A stretch of 64,000 nucleotides of DNA, from the NCBI GenBank assembly GCA_017311315.1, contig CM029650.1, forward strand, positions 25,485,675 through 25,549,674, in the 5' to 3' direction. The position numbers and the translations under genes are program-made. Of the stretch, positions 54,013 to 64,000 are shown piece after piece. Source of the stretch: Dendrocalamus latiflorus (Eukaryota; Streptophyta; Magnoliopsida; Poales; Poaceae). Position 1 is the stretch's first letter. Each line of letters opens with the position of its first letter. Below the pieces are notes generated by a model that did not search any database, had not been told where the DNA came from, and saw nothing but the letters and a program-made list of their open reading frames with translations.

Positions 54013-54017
54013 CTCAT

Positions 54018-55387
54018 GCGTAGAATCGTTTTGGTTTCGTATGTTTGGATGGCTGGACGCATACATAAAGTAACCTCGCTGAGCAGATATAAAAGGTGCC
54101 TGCTTTGGGCCAGGCTCAGCAGGAACACCCAATTTCTTCGTTTCTCCGGATGCACGCTCTGCTAACGATGCTATTAAACGGTGATTAGTGCATGTTATGC
54201 AGTATTAGAGTGTATTAAAGTCGATTGAGGCAAAATGAGGGCTATTGGAATATATTAGAACAAAATTAAAGTCATGCTGACATTTTCTTTCCACCGCCTC
54301 CTGCATCTACAAATGTGCGTCCTCATGTCATGCGCCCAACTAAAAAGAAAACAGCTTCCTGTTCCCTTTTCTCTGTCTTCCTCGTGTTCCTGTTCACGTG
54401 GCATTCATCTAAGGTCACTCACCTCTTTGCTAGTGGATTCAAAGTGATCTGGATAAATGCCACGTGGACGAGAACACAAGGAGGACAGGAAAACGGAAGA
54501 AGGGAAGCTGCGCTCAACCAAAAAAACATCTATGCAAATACTACCTGTCACCAAACACCAAATACTACCTGCCCAAGGCCACCCACCCAACCAATCACAC
54601 CTTTGTACTTTCTTTTTCCCCCCAAAGAGTGCTGCTAGTTATCGATAACTAAGAGATTACAGGATCAAATCTCAAAAAACACACACAAATAACCTACCTA
54701 ACATGTTGTTAGTGAGACTCGAACCATGGCAATTAGCCATAAGTATCATGCCGGAGGTACTAGCCACTAATTGGTTTTTACTCGTAGTTTTGGATATTCA
54801 CGAACCCAAATACATATATATACCTTTCATCCCTAGTTTTTTCTATGTCAGAAAATATGAAAAAATATAAATGATATGGACTTACTTTGGGTTACAAAGA
54901 GGAGCCTAACGAAAGAGCACAGGCACGTATGAGCTGCAGGACATGGTCTCTCCCCAGAAAGCGAAAACACTGCAGACAAATGCGTGCTGCCTACCTAACA
55001 AGAGTGCTGGCCATTCACTTCGAATGCTCCATCCCAGTTTGATGGTAAGAAGAGGACGTTCCAACAATTTCCAAAATGATATTTGTCTCGTTCTTTTCAG
55101 CTTTTTAACTAGTTTTTTATTTCAGATTTTTTAGCAATCGTTATTTGTTAGACTAATAGATAGCAGATAAAGTAACAAGTCTCTTCTCATTGCTCAAGAT
55201 CATTCGTGGCTCCATCCCTGTTGCCCAGTCAAATACTAAATTCATAAACTCTCAATTACAAACAACAACAGTCGTATATCATATAGATATAGGCGATTCA
55301 ACGGTGGTTCCAATTCAGTCTTGAGAGTAGCTAAGTTTACTGGAAGGTGCTGTGCGTGCATCAACAGTTGTTGGCCACCACAAGATG
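54018..55387. other. Intergenic upstream of CHIL
   Basis: No gene is supported. Short open frames around 54315-54650 lack domains. The last few hundred bases are likely CHIL promoter. Confidence 0.35.
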
Positions 55388-55389
55388 CA

Positions 55390-55518
55390 CCTACCTCTCC
55401 CTCTTTCCTCAAGCCTTTCCTCTGCCTGCTTGTTTGGACGCTCACTTGAGGCTTTCAGACAAGAGTGGTAGTTGTATCTCGCCGTCTCAAATCTGCCACT
55501 TGTCTGTCCTACCTAACC
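55390..55518 (+). promoter_or_regulatory. Putative MYB (P-type) sites upstream of CHIL
   Basis: CCTACC at 55390-55395 and CCTACCTAACC at 55508-55518 match the CCWACC and AC-element type bound by flavonoid R2R3-MYB proteins such as maize P1. They lie 165-290 bp before the end of the leader exon. A GATAAAA that may act as a TATA element is at about 55537-55543. The match is by motif only. Confidence 0.45.
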
Positions 55519-55683
55519 TCCCTTGCATCGCAGCACGATAAAACACTGACGCTCTTCACGCTCTTTTGCTCTCCCTCCTTTCTGAGAGACTCTCAAGGCA
55601 GCTCTTCCTCAATCGACCATCAGAAGCACAAGCTTCATCTTCTAGCTTGGTTCTTCCATCTGTTAACCTCAGCAAAAGAAGAA

Positions 55684-57510
55684 GTAAGTTGTTGGTTTTT
55701 TTTTCATTTTTATTGTTCCCTTAATTTTGCTTTTCTTCTTCAGATAAATTAAGCATGCAACAGGCTGTATCATGAATGACAAACAAACAAGAATAAAAAA
55801 AAATGCTAGTAGCATATTGATAGGAGCGAAAGATTCCAACTTTTGAGTTTGCTTGATGCAAGTGTAGTGGGTTCAGAGACGACGGTCATTGTGGAGGTGG
55901 AAGGCATACCATTCCCGAAGGAGATCACCATCTCTAAGCCTCTCTCACTCGTCGGCCATGGTGAGTTTTTTTTCTAGCTAGCTACAACAAACAAAGTACC
56001 CCAGTATTTTGACGAACCTGATGCAAATACATCAGTATTAATCTATGTTGTTTTGAAACAATTAATTCATGTGCAGGCATTACAGACATTGAGATTCACT
56101 TCCTTCAGATCAAATACAACGCCATCGGGATATATCTCGAGAAAGACAATGTACTAGAGCATTTGGAGAATTGGAAGGGTAAGAAGACAGAGCAGCTGGT
56201 TGAAGATGATGCTTTCTTCCAAGCTCTTGTGTCTGGTAAGATAACATGATGCCATCACTCGGTACAGAGAGTCTACGTTACAGAACGTATGATAAGGAGT
56301 TAGGAGGACTTGTTTTATGAATTATGAGGACCATTTCTAATGAGAAATATATTAGTACCATCTGTTTTCAGTTGTTTGCAGTTACCCTGCATGGTTCACT
56401 ATGTTTACTTAAGCTTTTTTTTGTACTCCAGGATGTAGTTATGCCGTATCTTACAAAGTAGGAAATATCTCGCGTAGCAGAGGGTATGTACGTATAGTAT
56501 ATGAGTAAATAAGATCATCTAGGTGATATGTACAATTTTTTGGACATATTCTTTTTTATGTATGAATATAAAGGTATTAGCAAAAATATGTTAAAAACTA
56601 TATGCCCCTTTCAATTTTTTCATATAGTTGGTATTGTAATACTTTAGAATTAGTATATGAGTATACTTAAGGTAATAAAGGAATACGTTAAATTTATTTA
56701 GATGGTATATCATGGGTGAGAGAAACTACACCTGAAAGTAGAATATCCTCTTTTTGTCGATGTTCATACTTCATACTGGTGCACAGAAATACTACTTTGA
56801 ACTGTACCCAACAGAATTGCTCCTAGAACTTGGCCAATTTAGGCACAAGCCACTAGCGCGTTTTTCTAAGCCTACTTATATACATCTCCAATGGAATGAT
56901 GAAAATTAAGGTTCAGTCAGTAGATACTAGTTCAGGCGCTCAACATCAGCTACTGCAATGCTGTATTTCTGTATATGCTACCAGAACTGGTGATATGTTT
57001 ATGATGTTGTTTTGCACGTAGCTCCTGTGGAGAAACTGTTCAGGATCGTGGTGATCAAGGAGATCAAAGGATCCCAATACGGCGTGCAGCTGGAGAGCTC
57101 CGTCAGGGATCGGCTGGTCTCTGTCGACAAGTACGAGGACGAGGAAGAAGAGGCACTTGAGAAGGTGACAGACTTCTTTCAGTCCAAGTACTTGAAGCCC
57201 AACTCCGTCGTCACCTTCCACTTCCCAACGACTCCTGGACTTGCAGAGGTACGAGCATGGTGGCATTAGTTGAGGGTTTAATCAAGGAAAACCTTGTTCC
57301 TGATAGTGACCAAATTGAAATCTTTCTCGCCTAAATCGACGTCTGCAGATATCATTTGCGACAGAAGGCAAGGGTGAAGCGAAGATGACGGTGGAGAACA
57401 CGAACGTGGCAGAGATGATCCAGAGATGGTACCTCGGCGGGACATCTGCAGTTTCTCCAACGACTGTTAAGAGCCTGGCAGATCATTTCGCAGCACTGCT
57501 CTCGCCATGA
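55684..57510 (+). CDS. CHIL: Type IV chalcone-isomerase-like protein (CHIL)
   Basis: The proposed coding sequence takes the A of ATG from the last base of a leader exon (ending 55683, donor GTAAGT), then exons 55868-55960, 56077-56235, 57022-57248 and 57349-57510. All later junctions are GT-AG and in frame, giving 213 residues starting MGSETTV. Without the split start there is no in-frame ATG: the frame upstream of GGT TCA GAG reads GTG GTA and reaches TAG. The protein has PFPKEITISKPLSL, GITDIEIHFLQIKYNAIG, VVIKEIKGSQYGVQLE, a Glu-rich EDEEEEALEKV and MIQRWYLGG, the conserved order of type IV CHI-like proteins. These are non-catalytic helpers that bind chalcone synthase and raise flavonoid output. 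Intron 3 (56236-57021) contains a MITE fragment. Confidence 0.88.
56520..56765. repeat. MITE fragment in CHIL intron 3
   Basis: Related to about 8040-8220: both share TTAGTATATGAGTATAC-like, TTTATTTAGATGGTATAT-like and GGGTG-AACTACAC phrases. Ends were not determined. Confidence 0.5.
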
Positions 57511-58599
57511 TAATCAAACAAGTGCCTTCAACTCATGCTTGGTCTCCTCTCGTGTGCCGCAAATAAGACTTTTGAACTATTTGAAACGCATAATGATATT
57601 GCTTTGTTTGTTTGGTCAAAGCAGAAGAAACATATATATGTTGTTTACTAGACCCATAGTGGCACATAAACAAAATACTGGCATTACCCATTGCGTATAA
57701 TGGTCAAAAACTAAATAGATTAGGGGGGTGTCTATACAGCAGACACCAGTTTTTTCTTATAGAGATAAGTTTAATTTTCTCCCGTCTGATCGAAACCGAA
57801 CAGCTGAAAGGTACAGTAATATCCAAACACATTTGACAGTTAACCAGAAAATTTGACGTACTTTTAAAAAATTAGCAAAACCGAATAGGTTAGGGGATGC
57901 ACATACAAAACTCAACAAGATAAAGGTAGAGGTAGGAATCTGCTCCAGTATTCATTGCTCAAAGGCTAGTGGTTCCAAGTTGTCTTCGGAGCGAACTGAA
58001 GAGGGAAAATGACACCGGGATTTCTATGAGAGCAACTTGGTGGCAAATTTCATGAATAGTGCCATAGTTTGGTGTGGCATCTTGTAAACTTTTTTCAAAC
58101 CTTTTTTTTTTATTTTCCTTTGAGGTGTTCCTTGTACACGTGATGGGACCTCATTTTACATCCGACGAATTCCTTACGACACTCAATCGGATAGAAGAAA
58201 AGTTAGGATGTATGTTGCCAGCAAAATAGATGCTACTAGTCTGGATATGTCTAGGTATTACTCAGATGTTTTCTTCGTAACAATCATCTAAATTTGGGAC
58301 CGCCTTTTTTTTGAAAGGGGAGATTTTTTTTGGAGGAGGGAGAATTTCTGCACGTTAGATTTCTAATCTAACGGTCATAAATCTGGATGATAGTTAGGAA
58401 GAAAATAACCGGATGATGTTTATCAATACCTATATAGTTGTGCATTAATCTTATCTCCTTGGCCCACTATTGAATTAAACTATTGCTAGTTGGCAACCTG
58501 TAGAAAAAGGAAAAAAGAAAAGGTAATTGGACAGATATTAGATGCTGGACGACACCACCATTTGAGAAAAGGGCATGTCCATTGGGGAAAGTCTGGGGT
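57511..58599. other. Intergenic after CHIL
   Basis: Starts with the CHIL 3' UTR. A phrase at about 58345-58375 (GTTAGATTTCTAATCTAACGG) is a short palindrome, possibly the inner part of a small transposon. No gene is supported. Confidence 0.35.
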
Positions 58600-59075
58600 G
58601 AATGGGCAACCAAGCTCAATAGAGAATATTTCCGGTGCTCCTACCCTGATGGTGCTATCGGTGCTTCCATTCTTTAGAAAGCGATGTAAATGGTTATAAA
58701 ACATTCCAAAAAATTTTGGTTGGATAGACACAAAATAAATTCATCATGTCACAAAAAAATTTAAATCTAAATTCAACCTACAGATTGAGAAACAGAAAAA
58801 GAGAAACACAGCTGAAAAGGAAATCCGGAATAAAAAAGGAAAAACATAAAGCACTGTTCACTGAAATTTGTCCTTTTTTTTGGTTTCTCCTGATCTACAT
58901 CGTGTTTTCAGTTGAATTTTTGCAAGATGTTTGATGGTATCATGCTCTATCTAACTAAAATTTTTCAGAATTTTTTTGTAATCATTTGTATGATTCTCCG
59001 AAGAGTGAGAGCAGCGGAAGCACCATGAGGATGGGAGCACCGGAGATATTGTCCAACCGAATACTACTCGTGAAG
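58600..59075. mobile_element. Fold-back element with inverted arms
   Basis: The arm at about 58625-58725 (CCGGTGCTCCTACCCTGATGG, GGTGCTTCC, AAAATTTTGGTTGGATAG) is the imperfect reverse complement of about 58945-59060 (CTATCTAACTAAAATTTTTC, GGAAGCACCATGAGGATGGG, AGCACCGGAGATATT). The loop of about 200 bp is A-rich. There is no coding sequence. Confidence 0.65.
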
Positions 59076-59697
59076 GAATCTGGAAAACGTCACATATGCT
59101 AGCTCCTCCAGCGCGTGCTCGGTTGGTGGAGGCCTGGTCCATCCGGCTTTGAGCCGTGATGCCACACTATTTTTTTGGGTGAACAGTGCCTCGTCGATAT
59201 TGTTCAAGGGAGTAGTGCCCTCTTAGTACACGCATGTATGTAGGTGCATTTAGTGGTCAAAGTATGTACCCGTGCTCCTGGAGATCTGGATCTTCGTCTC
59301 TAATTTTAAGCGTGTACATTAGATGCATCAATGTGTGAAGGTTTATACGGTGTTAATTACGTACGCGTAAGTACATCCTTGTTGTACCATGAGCTAAAAA
59401 AAGCAAATGGAGGAACTCATGGAAACAGCTGAACAGATAATCCAAGTGACAAAGACACTGAAAGGATTGCATCTAGCCCCCCGTATTATCACAAAATGTC
59501 AATCCGTATTTACAGGTATCAGCCACATAAAAACCAAAATCATCACACCAACAATTAAAACCCAAACCCTATAACATTGCACTTTAACCCCTACCCTAGA
59601 AAAAAATTATAAACCAGTAACATATTTCCGACCGTGCGCTATCTCCCTTGGGCAGCTGCAGTTGTCGGTTGGCACCACCCTCCTCAAGAAGCGAGTC
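59076..59697. other. Intergenic, nothing recognised
   Basis: A mixture of short phrases typical of transposon debris. No open frame or repeat end is clear. Confidence 0.3.
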
Positions 59698-62300
59698 TGT
59701 AACGCCCCTGTTTTTGGGAACAGGGCCGTTGTATTTTCCACAACAGACTAGAAGTTCAGTTGTGTATAAAAAAGTATCATACCTGCTCACGAACATTTAA
59801 AAGGGTTAATTAATTTGATTTATAAGTAGAACCTAATGGTCAACTTTAGAAACAATATGGGCATCCGAGCCAAAAACTTAACTTACATTCTGAAGAACCA
59901 AAGAAATCTCCATAGGAACGTTTGAGTGCGGTCGTAACCCTAAGACGAAGACTTGAAGTATCTTTTCCTCTTCTGTACTTGTTCTGTTGAAATTAAGTAA
60001 GATTGGGTACACTAGGTAGTCAACAAGCCACATGAGTAAATCTTAATTTATCTACTTACCAGGATTATCAATGGATGAGAATACACTAGTTTTATTATTG
60101 AGAGGGTGAATGCAATTTTATTTGTAAACGTTTGTAAACAAGAAATCATAAAACAATCATTTCTTAAGAATAAAGGGGTTTCAACACTTAATTACTCAGC
60201 TTACTCAGATTAAAACATAAATAAATCTACTTATGCCTTGCTGTTGGAATCACCCATTAAACACAACTTATTTTACTGGAAGCATGGCGTATTCGAATAT
60301 CATCTATTTTACTCTGTAGAGTTGCCCAACTTTACCTACAAGATTTCTCAAATTATCAATATCCAGACACGTAAACAGGTAATGTGCGATTGAGATAAGA
60401 TAACAAGGTCTTTCACTACTCTCCTCTTTCTAGTCTCTACCCGATAAGTTATAGACCACACATTGTCGGGTATCTATTGGCCAATGCGGAACGCTACTGC
60501 CCGATTCTAAGTGGACATACTGTTATCAAGTATGGTTTTACTGTTCTCATACCGCTCCCCTTGGGCCATTCCCGTACCGAGAACCCTACCTTCCTGTAGA
60601 TATTCAATCAAGTTAAATAGCTACAAGACCAGGATTGACAAGTCAACACTTGTGGTTGAGCAATTTCTGTGTCCTTTACTCAGCATCAAGAGTAATGAAC
60701 CACGCTTCACTTGATGGTGATCAAGTTCCAAAGGATCAATCTAGGATGAATACATTTTATTTTGACTCAACTACCTCAAGTGAATGGAATGAAAGCAAAT
60801 GAGGTGTGGAGTGAATGTTCTATGCTCAAGGATGTTGCAATGTAGTGTCTAACTCTGTCCTTGAGCAGGTGGAGGAGTATTATACCTCCACCAACCAAAT
60901 ATAGCCATTACAGGGCAATCCTTAAAAAAATCAAGGCGAGCGGAAGTGCTACCGTTCATCGGCCAGTACTACCGCACCTGTTTTGACACAACAGCAACGA
61001 CTATTTCAGAGCTTCTGAACTAGCCGTTGAAAGTCGGTGCGGTACTACCATTTGCCTCGGAGGCCAAATCTTGGCGCTCTCTGGAAAAACATACCGACCG
61101 GATTTTTGGAGCTTCCGAGTTCTGGCAGTTCCACTCAAGAATTGTGGTCCTTTTGCTCTATGATAGTTCCATAATTAAAACTTTAGTACTTCCATTTTCT
61201 AGAGAGATAAATTTGATTTCAAGGGTGCTCTCTAGAAAAAAAAATATACCACTCGTTTTATCAGAACTTCCGGAAAGCGGAAGTACCACCGTTTACACTC
61301 TGGTACTTTCGATTTTCCTGACATACATAGATGGCTATCAATTTTAGTTTTAAGTGCATGCATGATCCTAAATTGATTCAAATGGAGCAAGAATTGCTAT
61401 TAAGTTACTAGTCATAATCTCTCTTAATAGTACGGTATTTGTCCTATAATCCGGTCTTCCACCCTTTTTTCTAATACCGGTAAAAATAAAAAGGATCATA
61501 TACTACTTATACCTTTATCTTGATCCATATTGATCTTCAAGTTGACTCTTAGCATGCATCTCACATTCATCATCGGGACTAAACCTTTCAAACACTCTGT
61601 AAACATGCTAGTCTTATATTCACATAATATCATTAATTACCAAAACCGTTTTTAGGGCCCTAGATGCTTTTAATTCTACATATACACGATCTACTAGTAG
61701 CCTATTAATCATCCTACATCGCATGTAAGGCATCCAACTTGTACGTGTCATACGCAAGGTTAGCTCTATCCCACTCAACATAGTTACCCTCTGGATAGGC
61801 ATCGTCTGTACCAGGAAGAATTCCAGACTAACTAATCTCTAAACAAAGGAGAATAATAACAAGAGTGAGTATAAAAGTACTCAGTAAGCATTAATAGCAG
61901 ATATGCACTTTATGAACATTAATCAATATCTCAGTGGATCCTATCCCATCTCACATCATCTAGAAAATAAGTGTTTTTATGTTGGATATGATTTCAGATT
62001 TTAATTTAGAAATTTATTGAACACTTGCATGACAGGATAGAACCCCCATTTGGTTCCTGTAGCCTCCAATCTAGGAGACAGGTATGAATTCATGGTTTAT
62101 ATAACACTACGCAGACTTGAATGGTTATTGACATTTTCTTAGATGTGATGCTCAAAGCAAAGTATAGAATGTTTCCCTCTATTTCAGTATATTATACCTT
62201 CATCCGACTAGGGTATTTCCTTGTCATTGGTCGGACTAAACGCACCTTCATTCGACACTTCACTGCGCTAAATATGTGGGGGGTCGCCAAGTGCGCACGG
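59698..62300. mobile_element. TGTAACGCCCC-type element, second copy, borders uncertain
   Basis: 59698-60320 is collinear with the split copy at 33105-33240 / 42018-42480. The DNA further right has the look of LTR sequence without coding potential: a phrase pair of GGAAGTGCTACCG / AGTACTACCGC type near 60940-61290 and no recognisable polyprotein. The right border is a guess; a matching target duplication for GAGTC at 59693-59697 was not found. Confidence 0.5.
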
Positions 62301-63662
62301 GTGCCAACGGTAGATACTGTTAGCACCACTATTAGCTCTCTCTGATCTGGTATACTATACTCTTTAGTCCTTTCCTCCTCTACTCTAGTTGTGGATGCTA
62401 CTTGCTCTACTACGGTGCATGTGCATTTGGTTGCATGTGTGTGTGGGGTCTTGCAATGGTAATGATGACAGTAATGGGAATAGCACGTGGAGTACTTTGG
62501 TTGAACTTGTTTGGCTCAATTTGGTATGGTTTGTGTTCTTCCCCTTCCCTTGCTCTTTCCCCTCAGTGCTTGCATTTGCTTCTCCTCGGCTCCTTCTGCA
62601 GTCTTGGTTTCTCCCACTGGTTTAGTTGTAGTAGCTCATTTCTTCATCTTCTTGCTCCTTGCTTCGATTGGTTGGATTTGAGGAAAATGTGGGTGGATCT
62701 TGGTGATGACAGTGTGGTTCTTGATGAGTTGTGGGTCTGAGTGACTATTGTTCACTCTCTCCCTCTCGGTATCTCGTTGGCCCCTATCCCTTCTACTTGT
62801 GCACGGCGTGTTTTGGTCGGTGGAACTTATAGCTATCAATGGTGTGTTGTATACTTAAGTAAATTATTTTTACTAGCATTGGTCAATGTTGTAAAATGTT
62901 CTGTGTTTTGCTCAGAATATATTCAAGTTTGTATTACACCAGATGATGAAACCCTACGGTTGCGAGAGGTGTCGACTAGCCTCAGACGGTCTGGTATCTC
63001 GATGAGCTAATTACCCGATGTCATTTCTCCCAAAAAAGGGTTTTGACGGCAATATTTATTTTACCCAATTGCTTGGTGCTGTTCTTTTCTGCTTTCGATT
63101 ATCATATCTTTCTGTAGGTACTTGATTTCAGACAACTACGAATAGTGCTTAACACTAATGGCCTCGAGAATCTCGCCACTTGTAATTGTATCAAGTTGTA
63201 TTTATTTATATATATGGATATGGATGTGCAATCCTTTGTATATTCCCAGAATGTACAGAATTGTAATTTATGAGTTAAGTTGTATTATTTAATGAAATTG
63301 TACTCTTGAATTTTTTTATTTATTTTTTATTTTATGAAATGGTACTTTTGAATTTATTTATTCAATGTTCTTATGTTTTAATTTCGTTTGTTGCACAGTT
63401 GAAGAACGTAATTGTCCTGTAATTTACTCGTTAGTTGTTAATTAATTTCATTTAACTCTCTAATTCATCAGTTACGTTATTTAAGAGCGCGGGGTGTTTC
63501 ACTGCCTCAAATAAAATGGTACGTGTACCGCGATATATATATATATATATTAATTGTGATATTATTAAAAGACCCTGTATGGTGTATATTTCAATTCATG
63601 GATAGATGAGAAGCAGTACGGTACAGGGTTCCCGTGAGGAGACAGTAATCTGGCCTCATGGA

Positions 63663-63694
<32 letters not shown>

Positions 63695-64000
63695 CGTATG
63701 AAGCAACAGTAGAATGCAGCACAATTCAAGTACTCGAATAAACTGATTAAGGAGCAGTAAAACTAAGGGTTTGGGTAAAACGAGGTGCAGCCATGCGATG
63801 CATCCCGCCAGTACTAGCCAGCAGAGCGCCGTGTGCCTCCATTCCTTCCTCGCCGGTGCAGCAGCAGCTCGCAGCTCGCAGAGCAAGCCCGGAGAGAGAC
63901 ACCTCAGCTCGCTAGCTAGCTAGCTCCTTTATTATTACATATTCTCGCATCACTTCATCGTCAACTACTGCACCCTGCATATGGAAAAAATAGAAAGAGG
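62301..64000. other. No gene supported; CAG microsatellite near 63667
   Basis: Open frames near 62389-62740 are low-complexity and lack domains. The stretch 63500-64000 has AT and CAG microsatellites (CAG repeated about eight times at 63667-63689) and a GC-richer, leader-like end with GCTAGCTAGCTAG near 63910. It may be the promoter or leader of a gene beyond the window. Confidence 0.35.

Noticed and set aside
55814..55960. A GTG or other non-ATG start for CHIL without splicing
   Set aside because: A strong upstream donor and a correctly placed acceptor create a normal ATG by splicing, which is simpler; the alternative is kept open in the finding.
62389..62740. Two hydrophobic open frames of 78 and 112 codons
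   Set aside because: No recognisable domain or splice context; composition is like the surrounding repeat-derived DNA.
63656..63886. Leucine-rich open frame on the minus strand
   Set aside because: It is produced by CAG repeats read on the opposite strand, and there is no other support.

Overview
The window is nuclear DNA of a grass (Poaceae). The genes have short exons with GT-AG introns. Intergenic DNA is packed with CACTA, hAT (Ds-like), MITE, Ty3/gypsy and Copia-like elements. The WRKY proteins are group III, two of them with the lengthened zinc finger reported mainly in monocots. I cannot name the species from sequence alone. A group III WRKY cluster close to a chalcone-isomerase-like gene recalls, from memory, the duplicated short arms of rice chromosomes 11 and 12; that is an inference.

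Layout. 1-1.4 kb: GC-rich, CT-rich, repeat-like DNA. 1.4-2.5 kb: WRKY gene 1 (+). 3-9.5 kb: MITEs, a tandemly duplicated retroelement piece, a truncated CACTA end (5.25-6.23 kb) and a fold-back element. 9.6-10.7 kb: WRKY gene 2 (+). 12.7-15.1 kb: decayed retroelement-like DNA. 15.165-24.323 kb: a structurally complete 9.16-kb CACTA element on the minus strand, with matching termini and a GGT target duplication. It carries a broken TNP2-type transposase and a second broken gene that joins a Transposase_24-like region, a 32-residue Pro-rich tandem repeat and a Ulp1-like cysteine protease. 25.97-27.49 kb: WRKY gene 3 (+). 29.8-30.5 kb: a Ds-like hAT element. 33.2-42.0 kb: a Ty3/gypsy chromovirus-like element with a 4.87-kb 3' LTR, almost no internal region left and a TAACT target duplication, nested in an older element that has a second copy at 59.7 kb. 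42.6-43.7 kb: a CCHC zinc-knuckle pseudogene.

44.26-49.21 kb: a 12-exon vacuolar sorting receptor (+) with a non-autonomous Copia-like element in intron 6. 50.33-53.23 kb: a 7-exon organellar (probably plastid) elongation factor P (-), convergent with the receptor. 55.6-57.5 kb: a type IV chalcone-isomerase-like gene, CHIL (+), whose start codon appears to be split by an intron. 57.5-64 kb: repeats, with no gene I can support.

Six host genes are supported: three WRKY transcription factors, VSR, EF-P and CHIL. All six have intact reconstructed frames with canonical splice sites. They do not form one pathway. The WRKY trio looks like a tandemly expanded regulatory family, and the other three act in vacuolar trafficking, organelle translation and flavonoid synthesis.
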